Assembly (NCBI GenBank): GCA_025084515.1
Contig: JAJAGP010000869.1
Span: 1-64,000 of the forward strand
DNA length: 64,000 bases
DNA from: Ancistrus triradiatus
Lineage: Eukaryota > Chordata > Actinopteri > Siluriformes > Loricariidae
Reading direction: 5' to 3'
Shown: in pieces, positions 29,501-37,329 of the stretch
Position numbering within the stretch: the first letter of the stretch is position 1
Layout of the letters: each line of letters begins with the position of its first letter
Notes under the pieces: model-generated
What the model saw: the letters and a program-made list of their open reading frames with translations, nothing else
Databases searched by the model: none
Told to the model about the DNA's origin: nothing
Position numbers and translations under genes: made by a program

Positions 29501-31203
29501 AGTATAATATGTGGCTTCCTGCAGTACTGTGAGAAGAATAAACCCTGGCAGAAAGTCTGGTGTGTCATCCCTCAGAAGGAGGCTTTAGTGCTCTACCTGT
29601 ATGGAGCACCACAGGTAAACAGATCATCACTACAGCCCACGTTCAGACGATTTACATAACATTATTGATACAATCATGCAGAAAAAAGCGTGTCCATTCC
29701 TTCCTGTTGAAACAGTTGGTCAAGAGATTTGCAAAATCTAACTGGTGACTCATAGTGATGTAGGAAGAGGAACTTCTGCTTTTGTTTCAGAACACTTTAG
29801 CTGGTTTTGACATACCGAAAAAGATCACAATTTACATCCCACACAACTTTGCAGCTACATACATACACTTTTGACATTTCTTCCAAGCTTGTTGAATTAC
29901 ACTGATGTGCCAAAAGTCAGGGGCTAGGAACTAGTATGCAGTAACAATGGTGCATTAAGTCCATTAAGGGCTGCAAATGGTCACCAAGCAGTGAAACATA
30001 GTGGGCAGCGGTCAATGTTTAGGCAGACCGGTGAATCCAACACATAAACCTTACAATCAGCCTGAAACAATCAGTACCATGACTCATCAGACCAGTTAGC
30101 AATCACACAAGCCCAGGTGAGGTGCTGTGTCCGGTGTCATGGTGCCAACAGAGGCACTCTGTGGGTCTTCTGCTCTCATATCCCATGGAAGCTAGAGAAC
30201 GCTGCACTGATCTGCGGGATATGGGTGTGGGGCCTCTTGCCTTAAATGTGGATGTGATTTCTGCCAGTCACTTGTCTGTCCACACGGACAATTCTAGCCA
30301 GACGTGGCTGGTTATGATCATTAAGCACCTGTGGGCAGCCACTGCATTATGGGTGGTAATGCCTTCTATGAGGCATTCTTAGTTCACTTGACAGTGTAGA
30401 TCGAGGAATGTTAAATGTTAACTTTGGAAATGGAATGACCCATCCCTCTAGCACCCACCATCATGCCTAGCTCAAACTATTCACGTCGACTTACCATGAG
30501 CACACTGGCCAGTGTTCAACCTCATTCACAAGATAACACCTTATAACTCTTACAGGTGTGGGCATTACCAAGCCCTCTCCCAAGGTAATGCCACTTCATA
30601 ATCAATTTAAATACCTATGTCCCAAGTTGACTTTTCTACAGTCCAGAGAAGCTCGATCAGGAATAGTCTTTTTGGAAGGGTAGCAGCCAAGAAACTTCTT
30701 TTTTGGTGAAAAGATTGGAATGAAGATCAGTAGAATGGAGTATTATGAAGTGATGAAGTTTTGGGTCCAATCATCGTATGTTATATATGATCATCATACT
30801 ATCTACCATAGCGAAAACAACAAATCTAATGGTGGTCTAAGACTTATGCACAGTACTGTAAATAAACTATAAACCAAGTATGAAGTTAGAATCACTTACC
30901 ATACATGTGACCAGTTTTACATTCATCGTTTTGATGTTTCTGCAGGATGTTAAGGCCCAGTGCACGATTCCGTTGCTAGGCTACTTGGTGGACGACACCA
31001 TCCGGCCCACAGACCCTCCAGCCAGTTTCCGTCTGTCCCAGTCAAAGTCTGTGCACAGCTTTGCGGCAGAGAGCGAAGAGCTGAAGCAGCGCTGGCTCAG
31101 AGTGATCCGGGTGTGTGTTACAGGTGAGATACCTGAATGCCCGCCCACCACAGATGCCCAAGGACCAGAGATGAGTCGGGCACTGAGCACAGAGAGCGTG
31201 TAA
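2412..31203 (+). CDS. fgd4: FYVE, RhoGEF and PH domain-containing protein 4 (frabin), complete coding span
   Basis: Fifteen coding exons: 2412-2512, 8193-8574, 19670-19759, 19974-20119, 20369-20525, 22017-22155, 23157-23215, 23398-23544, 25055-25227, 25309-25339, 25429-25512, 26463-26588, 26701-26847, 29474-29614, 30946-31203. Every junction has AG/GT signals and the phases join without a break, giving about 726 residues (mammalian FGD4 is near 766). Order: acidic linker, DH (about 165-350), PH1 (about 380-480), FYVE zinc finger (514-572), PH2 (about 600-700). FGD4 activates Cdc42 by GDP/GTP exchange and ties it to actin and membranes; loss of it in humans causes the demyelinating neuropathy CMT4H. 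The sequence resembles FGD4 more than FGD1-3, for example ETNEQKLHKIANELL at the DH start. Intron 2 is about 11 kb and full of transposons. All coding exons appear intact. Confidence 0.95.
2513..4765. other. fgd4 intron 1, left part, nothing recognised
   Basis: AT-rich intron sequence with scattered short ORFs that show no codon-like conservation or splice pairing. No repeat family was recognised. Confidence 0.5.
4766..4935 (-). repeat. SINE-like repeat, antisense
   Basis: Reads in reverse as the common fish repeat with the block GTTCTCCCCATGTACATGTG followed by GGTTTTCTCTAGGTAC. It is degraded. Relatives lie at 11931-12075, 14243-14456, 14915-15115, 17392-17545 and 63150-63405. Confidence 0.6.
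4936..5944. other. fgd4 intron 1, middle part
   Basis: No gene recognised. An 83-codon ORF at 5584-5835 has no detectable domain and sits deep in an intron, so it is not called as a gene. Confidence 0.45.
5945..7365 (+). mobile_element. Tc1-like transposon, family A, nearly full length, dead
   Basis: Long inverted repeats carry GTGAGTGGCAAAAGTATGTG on the left and its complement near 7150-7190; the right end is ACTTTCAAGCACCACTGTA. In between are a broken transposase N-terminus (6234-6440, starting MARTKEISERKEL) and a middle part (6501-6896, with LWMDETKIELFG and HKNLIPSVKHGGG). The left outer tip is eroded. Frameshifts and stops show it is inactive. Six further copies or pieces of this family occur in the window. 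Confidence 0.9.
7366..8192. other. fgd4 intron 1, right end, with CT/CA microsatellite
   Basis: Holds an imperfect (CT)n run followed by (CA)n at about 7929-7990, which gives artefact ORFs in several frames. The rest is unremarkable up to the acceptor of exon 2. Confidence 0.6.
8193..8574 (+). CDS. fgd4: fgd4 coding exon 2: low-complexity linker
   Basis: The 382 bases encode residues 34-161, a polar acidic stretch rich in Ser, Glu, Thr and Asn with no fold that I recognise. This is the fast-evolving region between the N-terminal actin-binding part and the DH domain. It begins after CTCGCAG and ends at AAG/GTGGGT. Confidence 0.85.
8575..10389. other. fgd4 intron 2, left end, with degraded transposon
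   Basis: At about 8990-9560 the sequence still resembles an old Tc1-like element (TTAGCAGGACAATGTTCCAA matches the usual QDN-P-H codons), but no frame survives. The remainder is plain intron sequence. Confidence 0.45.
10390..11317 (+). mobile_element. Tc1-like transposon, family B, internally deleted
   Basis: Ends with GGGGGCAAACACTTTTTCAC and starts with the matching GTGTGAAAACGTGATTGCCC. The transposase start is at 10565 (MPRSKEIQEQLRKKGIEI), a stop follows the first HTH, and the DDE part stops at AVINGTVNSAV (11033-11233). The last third of the transposase, including the final catalytic Glu, is missing. Confidence 0.88.
11400..11735. repeat. Old foldback-type repeat, related to 28527-28965
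   Basis: Shares GCAGTCTGTAATTGTAGAAC and nearby blocks with the palindromic element at 28.5-29.0 kb, but is more diverged. Confidence 0.55.
11931..12075 (+). repeat. SINE-like repeat fragment
   Basis: Contains TTTGCATGTTCT and GGTACTCTGGTTTCTTCCCA, the core of the repeat also found nested at 14243-14456. Confidence 0.6.
12076..13805. other. fgd4 intron 2, middle, nothing recognised
   Basis: AT-rich sequence (long TATA/TAAT stretches around 12590-12670). No coding or repeat structure identified. Confidence 0.45.
14243..14456 (+). mobile_element. SINE-like element nested in Tc1 copy, with 13-bp target duplication
   Basis: The 214-base insert is flanked by a perfect direct repeat, CCATCAATGATAG, at 14230-14242 and 14457-14469, and removing it restores the transposon. 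It begins AGGGCGTCACGGTGGCACAG and includes GGGTTTACTCTGAGTACTCC. The target duplication shows insertion by a target-primed or similar mechanism. Confidence 0.88.
14915..15115 (-). repeat. Second SINE-like fragment inside the Tc1 copy, antisense
   Basis: Reads GAACCTGGAGTAAACC and GCAGACACAGGAGGAGCATG, the reverse of the same repeat core. The limits are approximate, set by where the transposon sequence stops and resumes. Confidence 0.6.
15146..16040. other. fgd4 intron 2, nothing recognised
   Basis: No coding or repeat structure identified. Confidence 0.4.
16041..16505. repeat. MITE-like element, TACAGGTAGTCCC end
   Basis: Left end TACAGGTAGTCCCTGTTTTACC is typical of a non-autonomous DNA transposon. 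The right half shares AAATAAGCTTCGTGTTAATGATT and GGATTTGTCGG with 49560-49740, so these are two copies of one family. Confidence 0.6.
16506..17391. other. fgd4 intron 2, nothing firm
   Basis: A 141-codon ORF at 16870-17295 has no recognisable domain and is treated as chance. Confidence 0.45.
17392..17545 (-). repeat. SINE-like repeat, antisense
   Basis: Reverse of the repeat with a GGTACTCC core; in reverse it begins near AGCGGCAAGGTGGTGC. Degraded. Confidence 0.6.
17628..18240. repeat. Possible DNA transposon remnant
   Basis: GACCGGTATGGGGTTTTTAA with GGCTGATGCCGATATTTAG resembles the terminal part of a widespread fish DNA element. No protein survives and the ends are uncertain. Confidence 0.4.
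18284..19337 (-). mobile_element. Tc1-like transposon, family A, antisense, dead
   Basis: Contains GTGAGTGGCAAAGTATGTG on the left and CTTTCAAGCACCAC at the right end, and between them the reverse complement of transposase sequence (for example the reverse of ERLPRSGRP near 18870) with many disruptions. Confidence 0.85.
19670..23215 (+). CDS. fgd4: fgd4 exons 3-7: DH (RhoGEF) domain
   Basis: Exons 19670-19759, 19974-20119, 20369-20525, 22017-22155 and 23157-23215 encode residues 162-358. The first conserved helix is seen as NELLHTEKAYVARL, and the third, which contacts the GTPase switches, as EPVQRVPRYEMLLKDYLKK. This is the catalytic exchange domain for Cdc42. A MITE (20544-21017) sits in the intron after exon 5, and a Tc1 element (22245-23043) fills most of the intron between exons 6 and 7. 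Confidence 0.95.
20544..21017. mobile_element. MITE with TACAGTGGAACCTC inverted ends
   Basis: The left end TACAGTGGAACCTCAGAATTC and right end GAATTCCGAGGTTCCACTGTA are inverse copies, in a 474-base element without a gene. TA at both edges fits a Tc1/mariner-type target. It lies in the fgd4 intron after exon 5, starting only 18 bases past that exon's donor. Confidence 0.85.
21018..22016. other. fgd4 intron after exon 5, right part
   Basis: No gene or clear repeat. The acceptor of exon 6 was set at 22016/22017 because it keeps phase and starts at RQEVCGSLTLQHHM. Confidence 0.5.
22245..23043 (+). mobile_element. Tc1-like transposon, family C, partly deleted
   Basis: Begins TACACTATATGGACAAAAGT and ends near 23043 with the matching inverse. 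Carries transposase scraps: an HTH region ending SGRPRKVTE (about 22540) and a DDE end with WPTQSPDLNPIKHLW, then NEWANIPTDTVQNLL. The centre is missing. Confidence 0.88.
23398..25512 (+). CDS. fgd4: fgd4 exons 8-11: end of DH, PH1 domain and linker
   Basis: Exons 23398-23544, 25055-25227, 25309-25339 and 25429-25512 encode residues 359-503. YEMLGEEEDIVNASNEFIKE closes the DH region. PH1 follows (GHILKLAARN, LFNTMLLYCVPKFSLVG, FTVRTRICLDGMK, ending with the usual tryptophan helix KEDWIKAFQETI). The 31-base exon 10 is a true micro-exon, kept because both flanks and both phases fit. Confidence 0.93.
23740..24050 (+). mobile_element. Tc1-like transposase fragment
   Basis: Residues such as VTTISQALHKASLHGCVTRK and KKPLLKKCHPESHL (23857-24050) match the second HTH region of Tc1-type transposases. 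No terminal repeats found. Confidence 0.7.
24166..24374 (-). mobile_element. tRNA-like SINE, antisense (copy 1)
   Basis: The family, read in sense, has a tRNA-like head with a B-box-like GGTTCAAATCCCAC, then TTGAGCAAGACCCTTAACCC, then AAGTCGCTCTGGATAAGGGC and TCTGCTAAATGC, ending in short ATTTAC-type tail repeats. This copy is nearly full length. It is one of about ten in the window. Confidence 0.88.
24488..24660 (+). mobile_element. tRNA-like SINE (copy 2)
   Basis: Same family in sense orientation, about 110 bases from copy 1 and facing away from it. More diverged (GCTCTGGATAATGGCGTCTG). Confidence 0.82.
24661..25054. other. fgd4 intron before exon 9
   Basis: Very AT-rich (24760-24930). 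No feature other than the acceptor. Confidence 0.5.
25557..26356. repeat. DNA-transposon-like element with nested MITE
   Basis: The left edge AGCCTTTTCACATATGAAG and right edge CATGTGTGAAAGGGGCT are inverse, and both halves share TTCTGGAGAATTC-like sequence. Inside, about 25672-26040, is a second element between TACTGTGGTACCTCTGTACC and GGTACGACTGTA. Limits are approximate. Confidence 0.55.
26463..26847 (+). CDS. fgd4: fgd4 exons 12-13: FYVE zinc finger
   Basis: Exons 26463-26588 and 26701-26847 encode residues 504-594. All eight zinc ligands are present (Cys 523, 526, 540, 543, 548, 551, 569, 572). The WxxD motif reads WIRDNE, the basic patch reads RRHHCRACG, and the RVC motif is KVC. FYVE domains bind phosphatidylinositol 3-phosphate; the K in place of R in the RVC motif is also seen in mammalian FGD4. 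Confidence 0.95.
27480..28320 (+). mobile_element. Tc1/IS630-type transposase remnant, family D
   Basis: Residues VRVWRPRGECFNPALAVVRH and TAPTAGVMIWGVISYDSRSP (27760-27900) and then, after a frameshift, SPYLSPIEHLWNQL (about 27990-28030) give the DDE core. Frameshifts split it. A possible right end is GGTCATTGAGTGTAC at 28310-28324. Confidence 0.8.
28527..28965. repeat. Palindromic (foldback) element
   Basis: The two halves are imperfect inverse copies about a centre near 28745: for example GACCAGCACAGATC (about 28690) against GATCTGTGCTGGTCC (about 28788), and the outer TATGACCACAATTTG against its inverse near 28935. It has no gene. It is a long-inverted-repeat non-autonomous DNA element; a relative lies at 11400-11735. 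Confidence 0.8.
29474..31203 (+). CDS. fgd4: fgd4 exons 14-15: PH2 domain and C-terminus
   Basis: Exons 29474-29614 and 30946-31203 encode residues 595-726. PH2 runs from GFLQYCEKNKPWQKVWCVI to the helix SEELKQRWLRVIRVCVTGE. The tail after this helix is short and poorly conserved, and the stop TAA is at 31201-31203. Between the two exons lies old repeat sequence, including a Tc1-type MITE half at 30632-30860. Confidence 0.93.
29897..30600. repeat. Possible old DNA transposon remnant
   Basis: Starts with ACACTGATGTGCCAAAAGTC, a transposon-like end, and shows blocks such as CAGCCTGAAACAATCAGTAC. No protein recognised; right limit uncertain. Confidence 0.4.
30632..30860 (+). repeat. MITE, right half (CAGTACTGTA end)
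   Basis: Same family as the complete copy at 58294-58776 and the left half at 41882-42150. Shares AGCTCGATCAGGAATAGTC and TTTTTGGAAGGGTAGCAGCC and ends at GCACAGTACTGTA. Confidence 0.78.
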
Positions 31204-32510
31204 GAGAAGGATGAAGCAGCACTGTTACTGCAACCTGATGCCTCAGTGACACCAAGGAAGGGGAGGGTCGAGCGTCATCACTCCATGCTGAATGTTGGAG
31301 CTGTTCTTCCAAACGTTTCTGAAACATGCCATCCCAAAGCAATGGCACAAACATCCAAGAGTACCAGTGAAGGATTAAGGATGAATGCACTCTCATTCCT
31401 ACTCGTACTACTCTCTCAGTCTCAGCTGCTGCAGTACAAGATAGAGCAGCACTGCCATCATGGTGCAGTGTAACGGAAGAATCGTTGTATATAATATTGT
31501 ACCAGTCCACTTGTGTAGGTGTGGATATGCCCTCACTGTCTCTTTTATAAAGATGTGAAGTGAAAGCAGGTTTCTCTTCCATGCTGAAGGCACGTCTGAG
31601 ATTGAATTCAGGCTGTCTCAGTACCCGAGGAAGGAGAAATGATTGTTCTTCCTACAATCAGTTTATATAAGGACTACAAATCATATTTGGTGACTGATAA
31701 AACTGCTGCTGTAACAAACACGTTAACATCAGTGCACCTGCAGTACAGGTCAGCAGCAGTCACGATGCCACATTTTTAGCAACCAGCCTTTTAACACTCA
31801 TTCCTCTCCGCCCAGCACATAAACCACTCAGCCATATGGGTCAGCACAGATGCCCATGAAGTGTGTCAAGGAAACGACACCTGCAATACCACAGCGAAGT
31901 CCCAGCAATGTGTAATCTACATTCATAAGCTGAAAGTGACATAGAAATAGACTAAATGATCACACAGACAACAAGGAACATTTCAGAAAAGAAACAGCTG
32001 TAAGAATCTACTGAAGCTACTACAATGTCTAACCACATTAACACTGCAGATAAAGCTGGCCCAAATCCTTTTAATTCTCCTGCAAGGCACCATTTTCTTC
32101 ATTGGACTATACAATAGAGGCCAACAAGCTACCAAAACTGATATGAGCAGTACATTGTGTGTGGATGTATGCCCTGTAGGTATGCAAAAGTGCCCATCTT
32201 CAAATGTCACGTCTTAAAACAAATTAAAACAAAATGAACATTTTCAAAAACCAAACAGGATAAACAAATTATTGCACATGCACATAAAATGTTCACAACA
32301 AACAGTAATGGAGCAAATCTGCAGATATCTGTCATATTCGTGTTCTCAGCAGAAGTTACAAATAATGATGGAGTGAGTGATGGAGATGTCCATCATCCAT
32401 AGTCTCTATGTTGGAGGTCTTTGTGTGTCTGGTCTGCCTTTAGCGAATACTAATGAGCTGGTAGGTGGGAAATGTTTAACGCTACCAATGAGTGTCTTAA
32501 ATAAGACTTA
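31204..32510. other. 3' flank of fgd4, probable 3'UTR
   Basis: Unique-looking sequence follows the fgd4 stop. ATTAAA occurs near 32223, but no AATAAA stands in a convincing position, so the transcript end is not placed. ORFs on the minus strand over 31118-31582 are shadows of fgd4 exon 15. Confidence 0.45.
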
Positions 32511-33173
32511 GGCTATGTCCACACGTACACGGGTATTTTCTAAAACGGGGGTTTTCAAATTCGTTTATAAAAACATCCCGTCCACAGAAGCACTGTTTAA
32601 ACAAAAAACTTCGTCCACATGAAAACGCAAAAACGCACACAGTCGCTGTCGAGAGCAACGTCCTATGCATAGGAACATTTTCTCGCCATTCTTCTTCAAC
32701 AACCACTTCGTTTTGAAAGCTGTTCCACCAACGAGAGGTTCGACCGGGTCTCGTCCCAAACCGGCGACGCTGAGGGCGGGAACTGCTTCATGGATATAGT
32801 AGTGACCTCCGTAGCGCATTCTGACGCCTCTGTTCTTCGGTTTAATGAAAAAGTAATACTGTAATTGTACATTTATTTGTAGATTTGTAACAAGTTCGGT
32901 CAGCAGTGTTATAGCTGGCACTCTTTTGGCTACGTCCGCTATTGCACAAAATCGCCTCATGTAAACCAAGGAGATAACGCCGCACAAATGACGTTACAAG
33001 CAAGAAACTCCGTTTTCCCAGTCCCAGTTTCTGAAAATATTCACCCTGGAAGGAGTTTTGCAAAAAGTCCGTTTTCAGTGACCTAAAACGCCGTTTTCGT
33101 GTGGACGAACGGTCAAAGCGCATAGAAAAAGCTACGTTTTTAAAAATACCCGTGTTCGTGTGGACAGGGCCTT
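32511..33173. mobile_element. Non-autonomous DNA transposon with GTCCACACG ends
   Basis: The left end GGCTATGTCCACACGTACAC and right end GTTCGTGTGGACAGGGCC are inverse copies about 660 bases apart, and sub-terminal blocks (AAAACGGGGGTTTTC against AAAACGCCGTTTTCG) also mirror. No transposase. The end sequence recalls hAT-type elements. Confidence 0.72.
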
Positions 33174-34523
33174 ACTGTGCAGGCAGCACAATCAAGGACA
33201 AATAAGCAAGCAAGCAGGGAGTGAGATGTAAATGTTTTAGGAAAGTCTGTAATTTTATTATTTAAGAGTAAGTTATAAATAATGTGCATGATTCTGAGAA
33301 ACAGCAGCACAATGAGAGGTTTATCATCATTGTCCCTGCTTTCTGTTTTTCCTGTTATACACTGCCTGGTCAAAAGAAATTGCCCATTGAATTCAAATAA
33401 GCTAATACTTAAGAACCTTAGATTGGATAATTACTGCAGTAATTAATATGCTTCAGCTCACAGCAATTCCTTTTAGCCCTAACTGATGCTGTTGTTTAAA
33501 GAACCGTCAGCAGACGTATGCCATGGATATGAAAAAGACCTGTTTCAGAAGGGTCAAAATGTGGACCTGCATCAAGCAGAGGAAACGCACAAGGCAAGGG
33601 TCAGAAAAAAATCCTGAATGACAAGGATCGGCTGTTTAATCATGAAATAACTAAAAAGTTATTCAAAAGTACAATGAAAGAGCTTTTCCACACACACACA
33701 CACACACACACACACAATATCCCTGTGTGGCCATCGACCACGTGGCATCGCATAAGGGTGTAAAAAGTGCGGGTGTGTGTGCACCCATGCCAGGCAGTTT
33801 ACTTAGTTGTTCTTTTTTTCTTCAGTAATTCTCACATTATTAGAAGCTGTATGTGTAATGAGTATATTGAATCCAAACGTGTCACATCTAAAACATTTAG
33901 CTATGCATACAGACAGCCTGCGATGCATACTAGAGGTAACGTACATTATTCAGTATTTCAGGTAGGTAGAATACGTCCTACACAACACGTGGAAACTGTT
34001 CTACTCTAAGTTTGTTCCCATTTCCCTTGATTAGGTAAAAACATCCTCAGTTAGCAAATGGTATTTCATACATGTTTAATTCGTATTTTCATCTAAATCA
34101 GAAATGCACTTTACTGTCTTCTATAAGGTGAACATTGTAAAACAAATAAAAGCAACACGATTATGTAACTAGCTTACTGTGTAGTCTTTATCAGAGGACT
34201 TTTGGTTAAAACCTCTGTGTGTGTCTGTGTGTGTACCTTGTCTTAATATACATCTGGGGACCTTCCTTACTATGATAGGAAAATAGGACTGTGTTTACGA
34301 TCCTCACTTCATTTTTTTACAAAAATGGTCACTTCTATTTGAAAAACCAAAAGCCTTGCATTAATTAGCTACAGTAATCCATATGTCATTCATGTCAGTG
34401 GAAAGCCTCACAAGTATAGTAAGAGAAACGTGTCTGTGTGTTGGTAAAAATCTGCCTTACTACAAAATAAATGTTGATTTATGGTAAATGTGGACAGTAT
34501 TTATGGTAAAATTGGACAGTAGT
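33174..34523. other. Intergenic, with CA microsatellite
   Basis: A (CA)14 run lies at 33689-33716. AATAAA occurs at about 34145 (plus strand) without a known transcript. No gene recognised. Confidence 0.5.
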
Positions 34524-34685
34524 ACCCTGGTGGTTAAGGTACTGGACTATGGACCAGAAGGTCCAGGGTTCAATTCCCACCTCTACCAAGCTGCCACTGT
34601 TGGCTCCTTGAGTAAGACTCTCTGAAATTGTAAGCTGCTCTGGATAAATGACATGAATGCTAAATGACATAAATGTAAATGTAAT
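34524..34685 (+). mobile_element. tRNA-like SINE (copy 3)
   Basis: Sense copy with GTTAAGGTACTGGACTATGG and CCAGGGTTCAATTCCCACC; the middle is shortened. It abuts the inverted repeat at 34686. Confidence 0.82.
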
Positions 34686-34800
34686 TCCCAGAAGTTGAAT
34701 CTGTTCATCTGGACATAGATTCTGAATCCATGTCCAGATGAACAGATTCAACTTCTGGGATTTTCTTACCTGGATTATTGAGCATGCATCAAGACGTACA
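34686..34800. repeat. Inverted repeat, probable Penelope-like terminal fragment
   Basis: AGAAGTTGAATCTGTTCATC at 34691 mirrors GATGAACAGATTCAACTTCT at 34737, followed by TTACCTGGATTATTGAGCAT. The same unit occurs at 54367-54580, there with a hammerhead-like core between the arms; here the core is missing. Confidence 0.65.
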
Positions 34801-35044
34801 TGTAATTCAGTCATACACATACCTTATATTGCTCCTAATCTGTCTACATCTTTCAGTAGAAAATTAGAAATCATACAGAGTAAAAGCAACGCAAGGATGC
34901 TTAGTCACTCAGCACCATATCGTTCATAAGAAAGGTCAGGTTCCCCTGCTGGAGGACTCATGAACATTAACATTAATATTAAATTCATCAAGGTGAAATA
35001 GCCCTCTAGTTGCTCAGAAGTTATCCTGGGTATCTTTGTGACTT

Positions 35045-35462
35045 TGTGGACCATTAAACTCCTTGCTATTGGAGTGATCTTTGTTGACCGACCACGGCTG
35101 GGGAGGGTAAAAATATTTTTAGAGATGGCTTTGTAACGTTTTCCAGCCTGATGAGCATCAACAACTCTTCTTTTGAAGTCCTAAGAGATGTCGTTTGTTT
35201 GTCACATGATACACTTCCACAAACATGGTCTGAAGACCAGACTTTGATAGATCAAACCATGTCATGTCACTGATGGAAAACTGCTAATGCTAGAGGTTCA
35301 CATGCATAATATTGGATCCTCTTCATAAATAACCAATGTTTTTGGTCTCATTTTGTCTAACTGGCTTCTCTTTATCAATTGTTCGACTTGTGTGAAAAGC
35401 TGATGATCTTTTAGGTCATACTTATGCAAAAATATAAAAAATTCTTAAAGTTTCACAAACGG
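35045..35462 (-). mobile_element. Tc1-like transposon, family A, fragment, antisense
   Basis: Matches the middle and right part of the 18.3-kb copy (GAGTGATCTTTGTTGACCG, then the inverted-repeat region with AACCAATGTTTTTGGTCTC) and ends near CACAAACGGTCAATC. Confidence 0.78.
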
Positions 35463-35599
35463 TCAATCAAATATTCTTTAAAATACTGAAGTAGAAATGA
35501 AAAGGGTTTTATTTTCCTATTACTATTATAGTAGATTAGTCATTCACTTCACTAATGAAAACCATTATTCTACATCAAGCTGGTGAAACTTTCTCAAAC

Positions 35600-36760
35600 A
35601 ACATTTTTCAATCTGACTGAGACATCATGTGGGTGGTGCTCCAGGAGCAAGGGGTACCGGGGACGCTGAGGCGAGTCGTTCGGTCCTTGTACTCTCGGAG
35701 TTTGAGTTGTGTTCGCATTCTTGGCAGCAAGTCGGACCTGTTCAGTCAGACTTGTTCAGCTTTGTCTCCAATCCTGTTCCTGATATTCATGGACAGAGTG
35801 GCGAGGCGGAGCCTGGGACAAGACGGCTTCCAGTGGGGGGTCGGGAGGTGTCATCTCTGCTATTTGCGGATGATGTTGTCCTTCTGGCTTCTTCGCATGG
35901 AGGCCTCCAGTGTGCACTTGAGCGGTTTGCAGCCAAGTGTGTCTGAATGCGGATCAGCACCTCCATTTACATTTTACATTTACAGCATTTAGCAGACGCC
36001 CTTATCCAGAGCGACTTACAATTGATACAATCTTACAATCCAAGCAATTGTGGGTTAAGGGTCTTGCTCAAGTACCCAACAGTGGCAGCTTGGCAGAGGT
36101 GGGATTTGAACCCTGGACCTTCTGGTCCATAGTCCAGTACCTTACTCGCTAGGCTACCACAGTCCCACCTCCAAGTCTGAGGTCATGGTTATCTCCTAGA
36201 AAAAGATGGCATGTCCCCTTCAGGTAGGGGGTGAGAAGCTCCCCAAAGTGGAGGAGTTCAAGTATCTCAGGGTCTTGTTCACGAGTGATGGGAAGAGGAA
36301 TTGTGAGATCGACCGTAGGTTGGGTGAAGTGTCGCAGTAATGCAGCTGCTGTACCAGATTGTAGTGGTGAAGCGGAAGCTGAGCAATAACGCAGAACTCT
36401 CAATTTCCTGGTCGAGCTGCATCACCAACCTCACCATGAATTCTGGGTAATGACCAAAAGGATGAGATCGTGGATACAAACGGCCAAAAGAAGCATTTTC
36501 CGGCGAGTAGCTGGGCATACTCTCCGTGATCGGGGGAGGAGCTCGGAGAAGAACCGCTGCTCCTTTGTGTTGAGAGGAGCCAGTTGAGGTGGCTCGGGCA
36601 TCTGACAAAGATGCCTCCTGGACGCCTGCCACTAGAAGTGTACCAGGCACGGCCAACTGGGTGGAGGCCACGGGGGGCAGAGATGCCTGGGCTTCTTTGC
36701 TTGCCCTGCTGCCACCGTGACTCTGAAATGGATAAGTGGAAAAGATGATGATGGACTGTT
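35600..36760 (+). mobile_element. Non-LTR retrotransposon (LINE) reverse transcriptase fragment
   Basis: Frame pieces encode SLYSRSLSCVRILGSKSDLF, LSPILFLIFMDRVARRS and, after a shift, SSLLFADDVVLLASS (FADD catalytic box, about 35850-35890), then MRISTS, and after the SINE SEVMVIS and EEFKYL. This is the palm and thumb of a LINE reverse transcriptase, 5' truncated with several frameshifts. It is split by the SINE at 35965-36165. Confidence 0.85.
35965..36165 (-). mobile_element. tRNA-like SINE nested in the LINE (copy 4)
   Basis: Full-length antisense copy. CACCTCC stands on both sides (35958-35964 and 36166-36172) as a target duplication, and the LINE frame resumes on the far side, so the SINE landed in an already resident LINE. 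Confidence 0.9.
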
Positions 36761-37329
36761 TGCTGCCCATGTTGTTGTGTTGATATGCCTTTCCTGAAAC
36801 AAAGCTTTAACACTCTTTAACACAATTTGTTTATACTTTAGACAGCTGGTTGGGAACAACCAATATCTTTTGCCACACTCTGGACTGGATTTCCTTTTTG
36901 AAGGAGTTTTATCATTCTTTCAAACGTTTAATAGTTTTGACTGTCTTTTTGGGCCATGTATATTTTTCAATAAGCAAACTTCTACAGTTCGTTAATGTTT
37001 CTTAGCACACCCTTTTAACTGCAGACTAATTTGCATTTTAAGGCTGGTGCTGATATTTGTTTTAGAAATGCAAATGATTTCATATTTTTCCCTCAATGCT
37101 GAGTGATTTCATATTTTTTGCTCTGCTATATCTGGAAAGAACAGGCCATTAATTACAATAATTTAATTTAATTTGTTTGAAGTATTCTTCACAAAGCCAG
37201 AATGTTCAGCTATTTAACAAAATCTGTGTCTGAAATTGTATTATATCTGTGATATGTTTCTTTCCTGCCAAGTAAAACAGCTGGACGAACATCCTAAAAA
37301 TGTGAATTCATAGTTTTTGCCATGGGTAC
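36761..37329. other. Intergenic, nothing recognised
   Basis: AT-rich, no coding or repeat structure identified. Confidence 0.4.

Noticed and set aside
31118..31582. 154-codon minus-strand ORF
   Set aside because: Overlaps fgd4 exon 15 on the opposite strand and its 3' flank; a shadow of real coding sequence.
34524..34620. tRNA-gene-like sequences with A and B boxes
   Set aside because: They are heads of SINE copies; the cloverleaf is not kept and the same tail follows each.
36279..36813. Three overlapping minus-strand ORFs of 75-163 codons
   Set aside because: They are antisense to the LINE fragment at 35600-36760.
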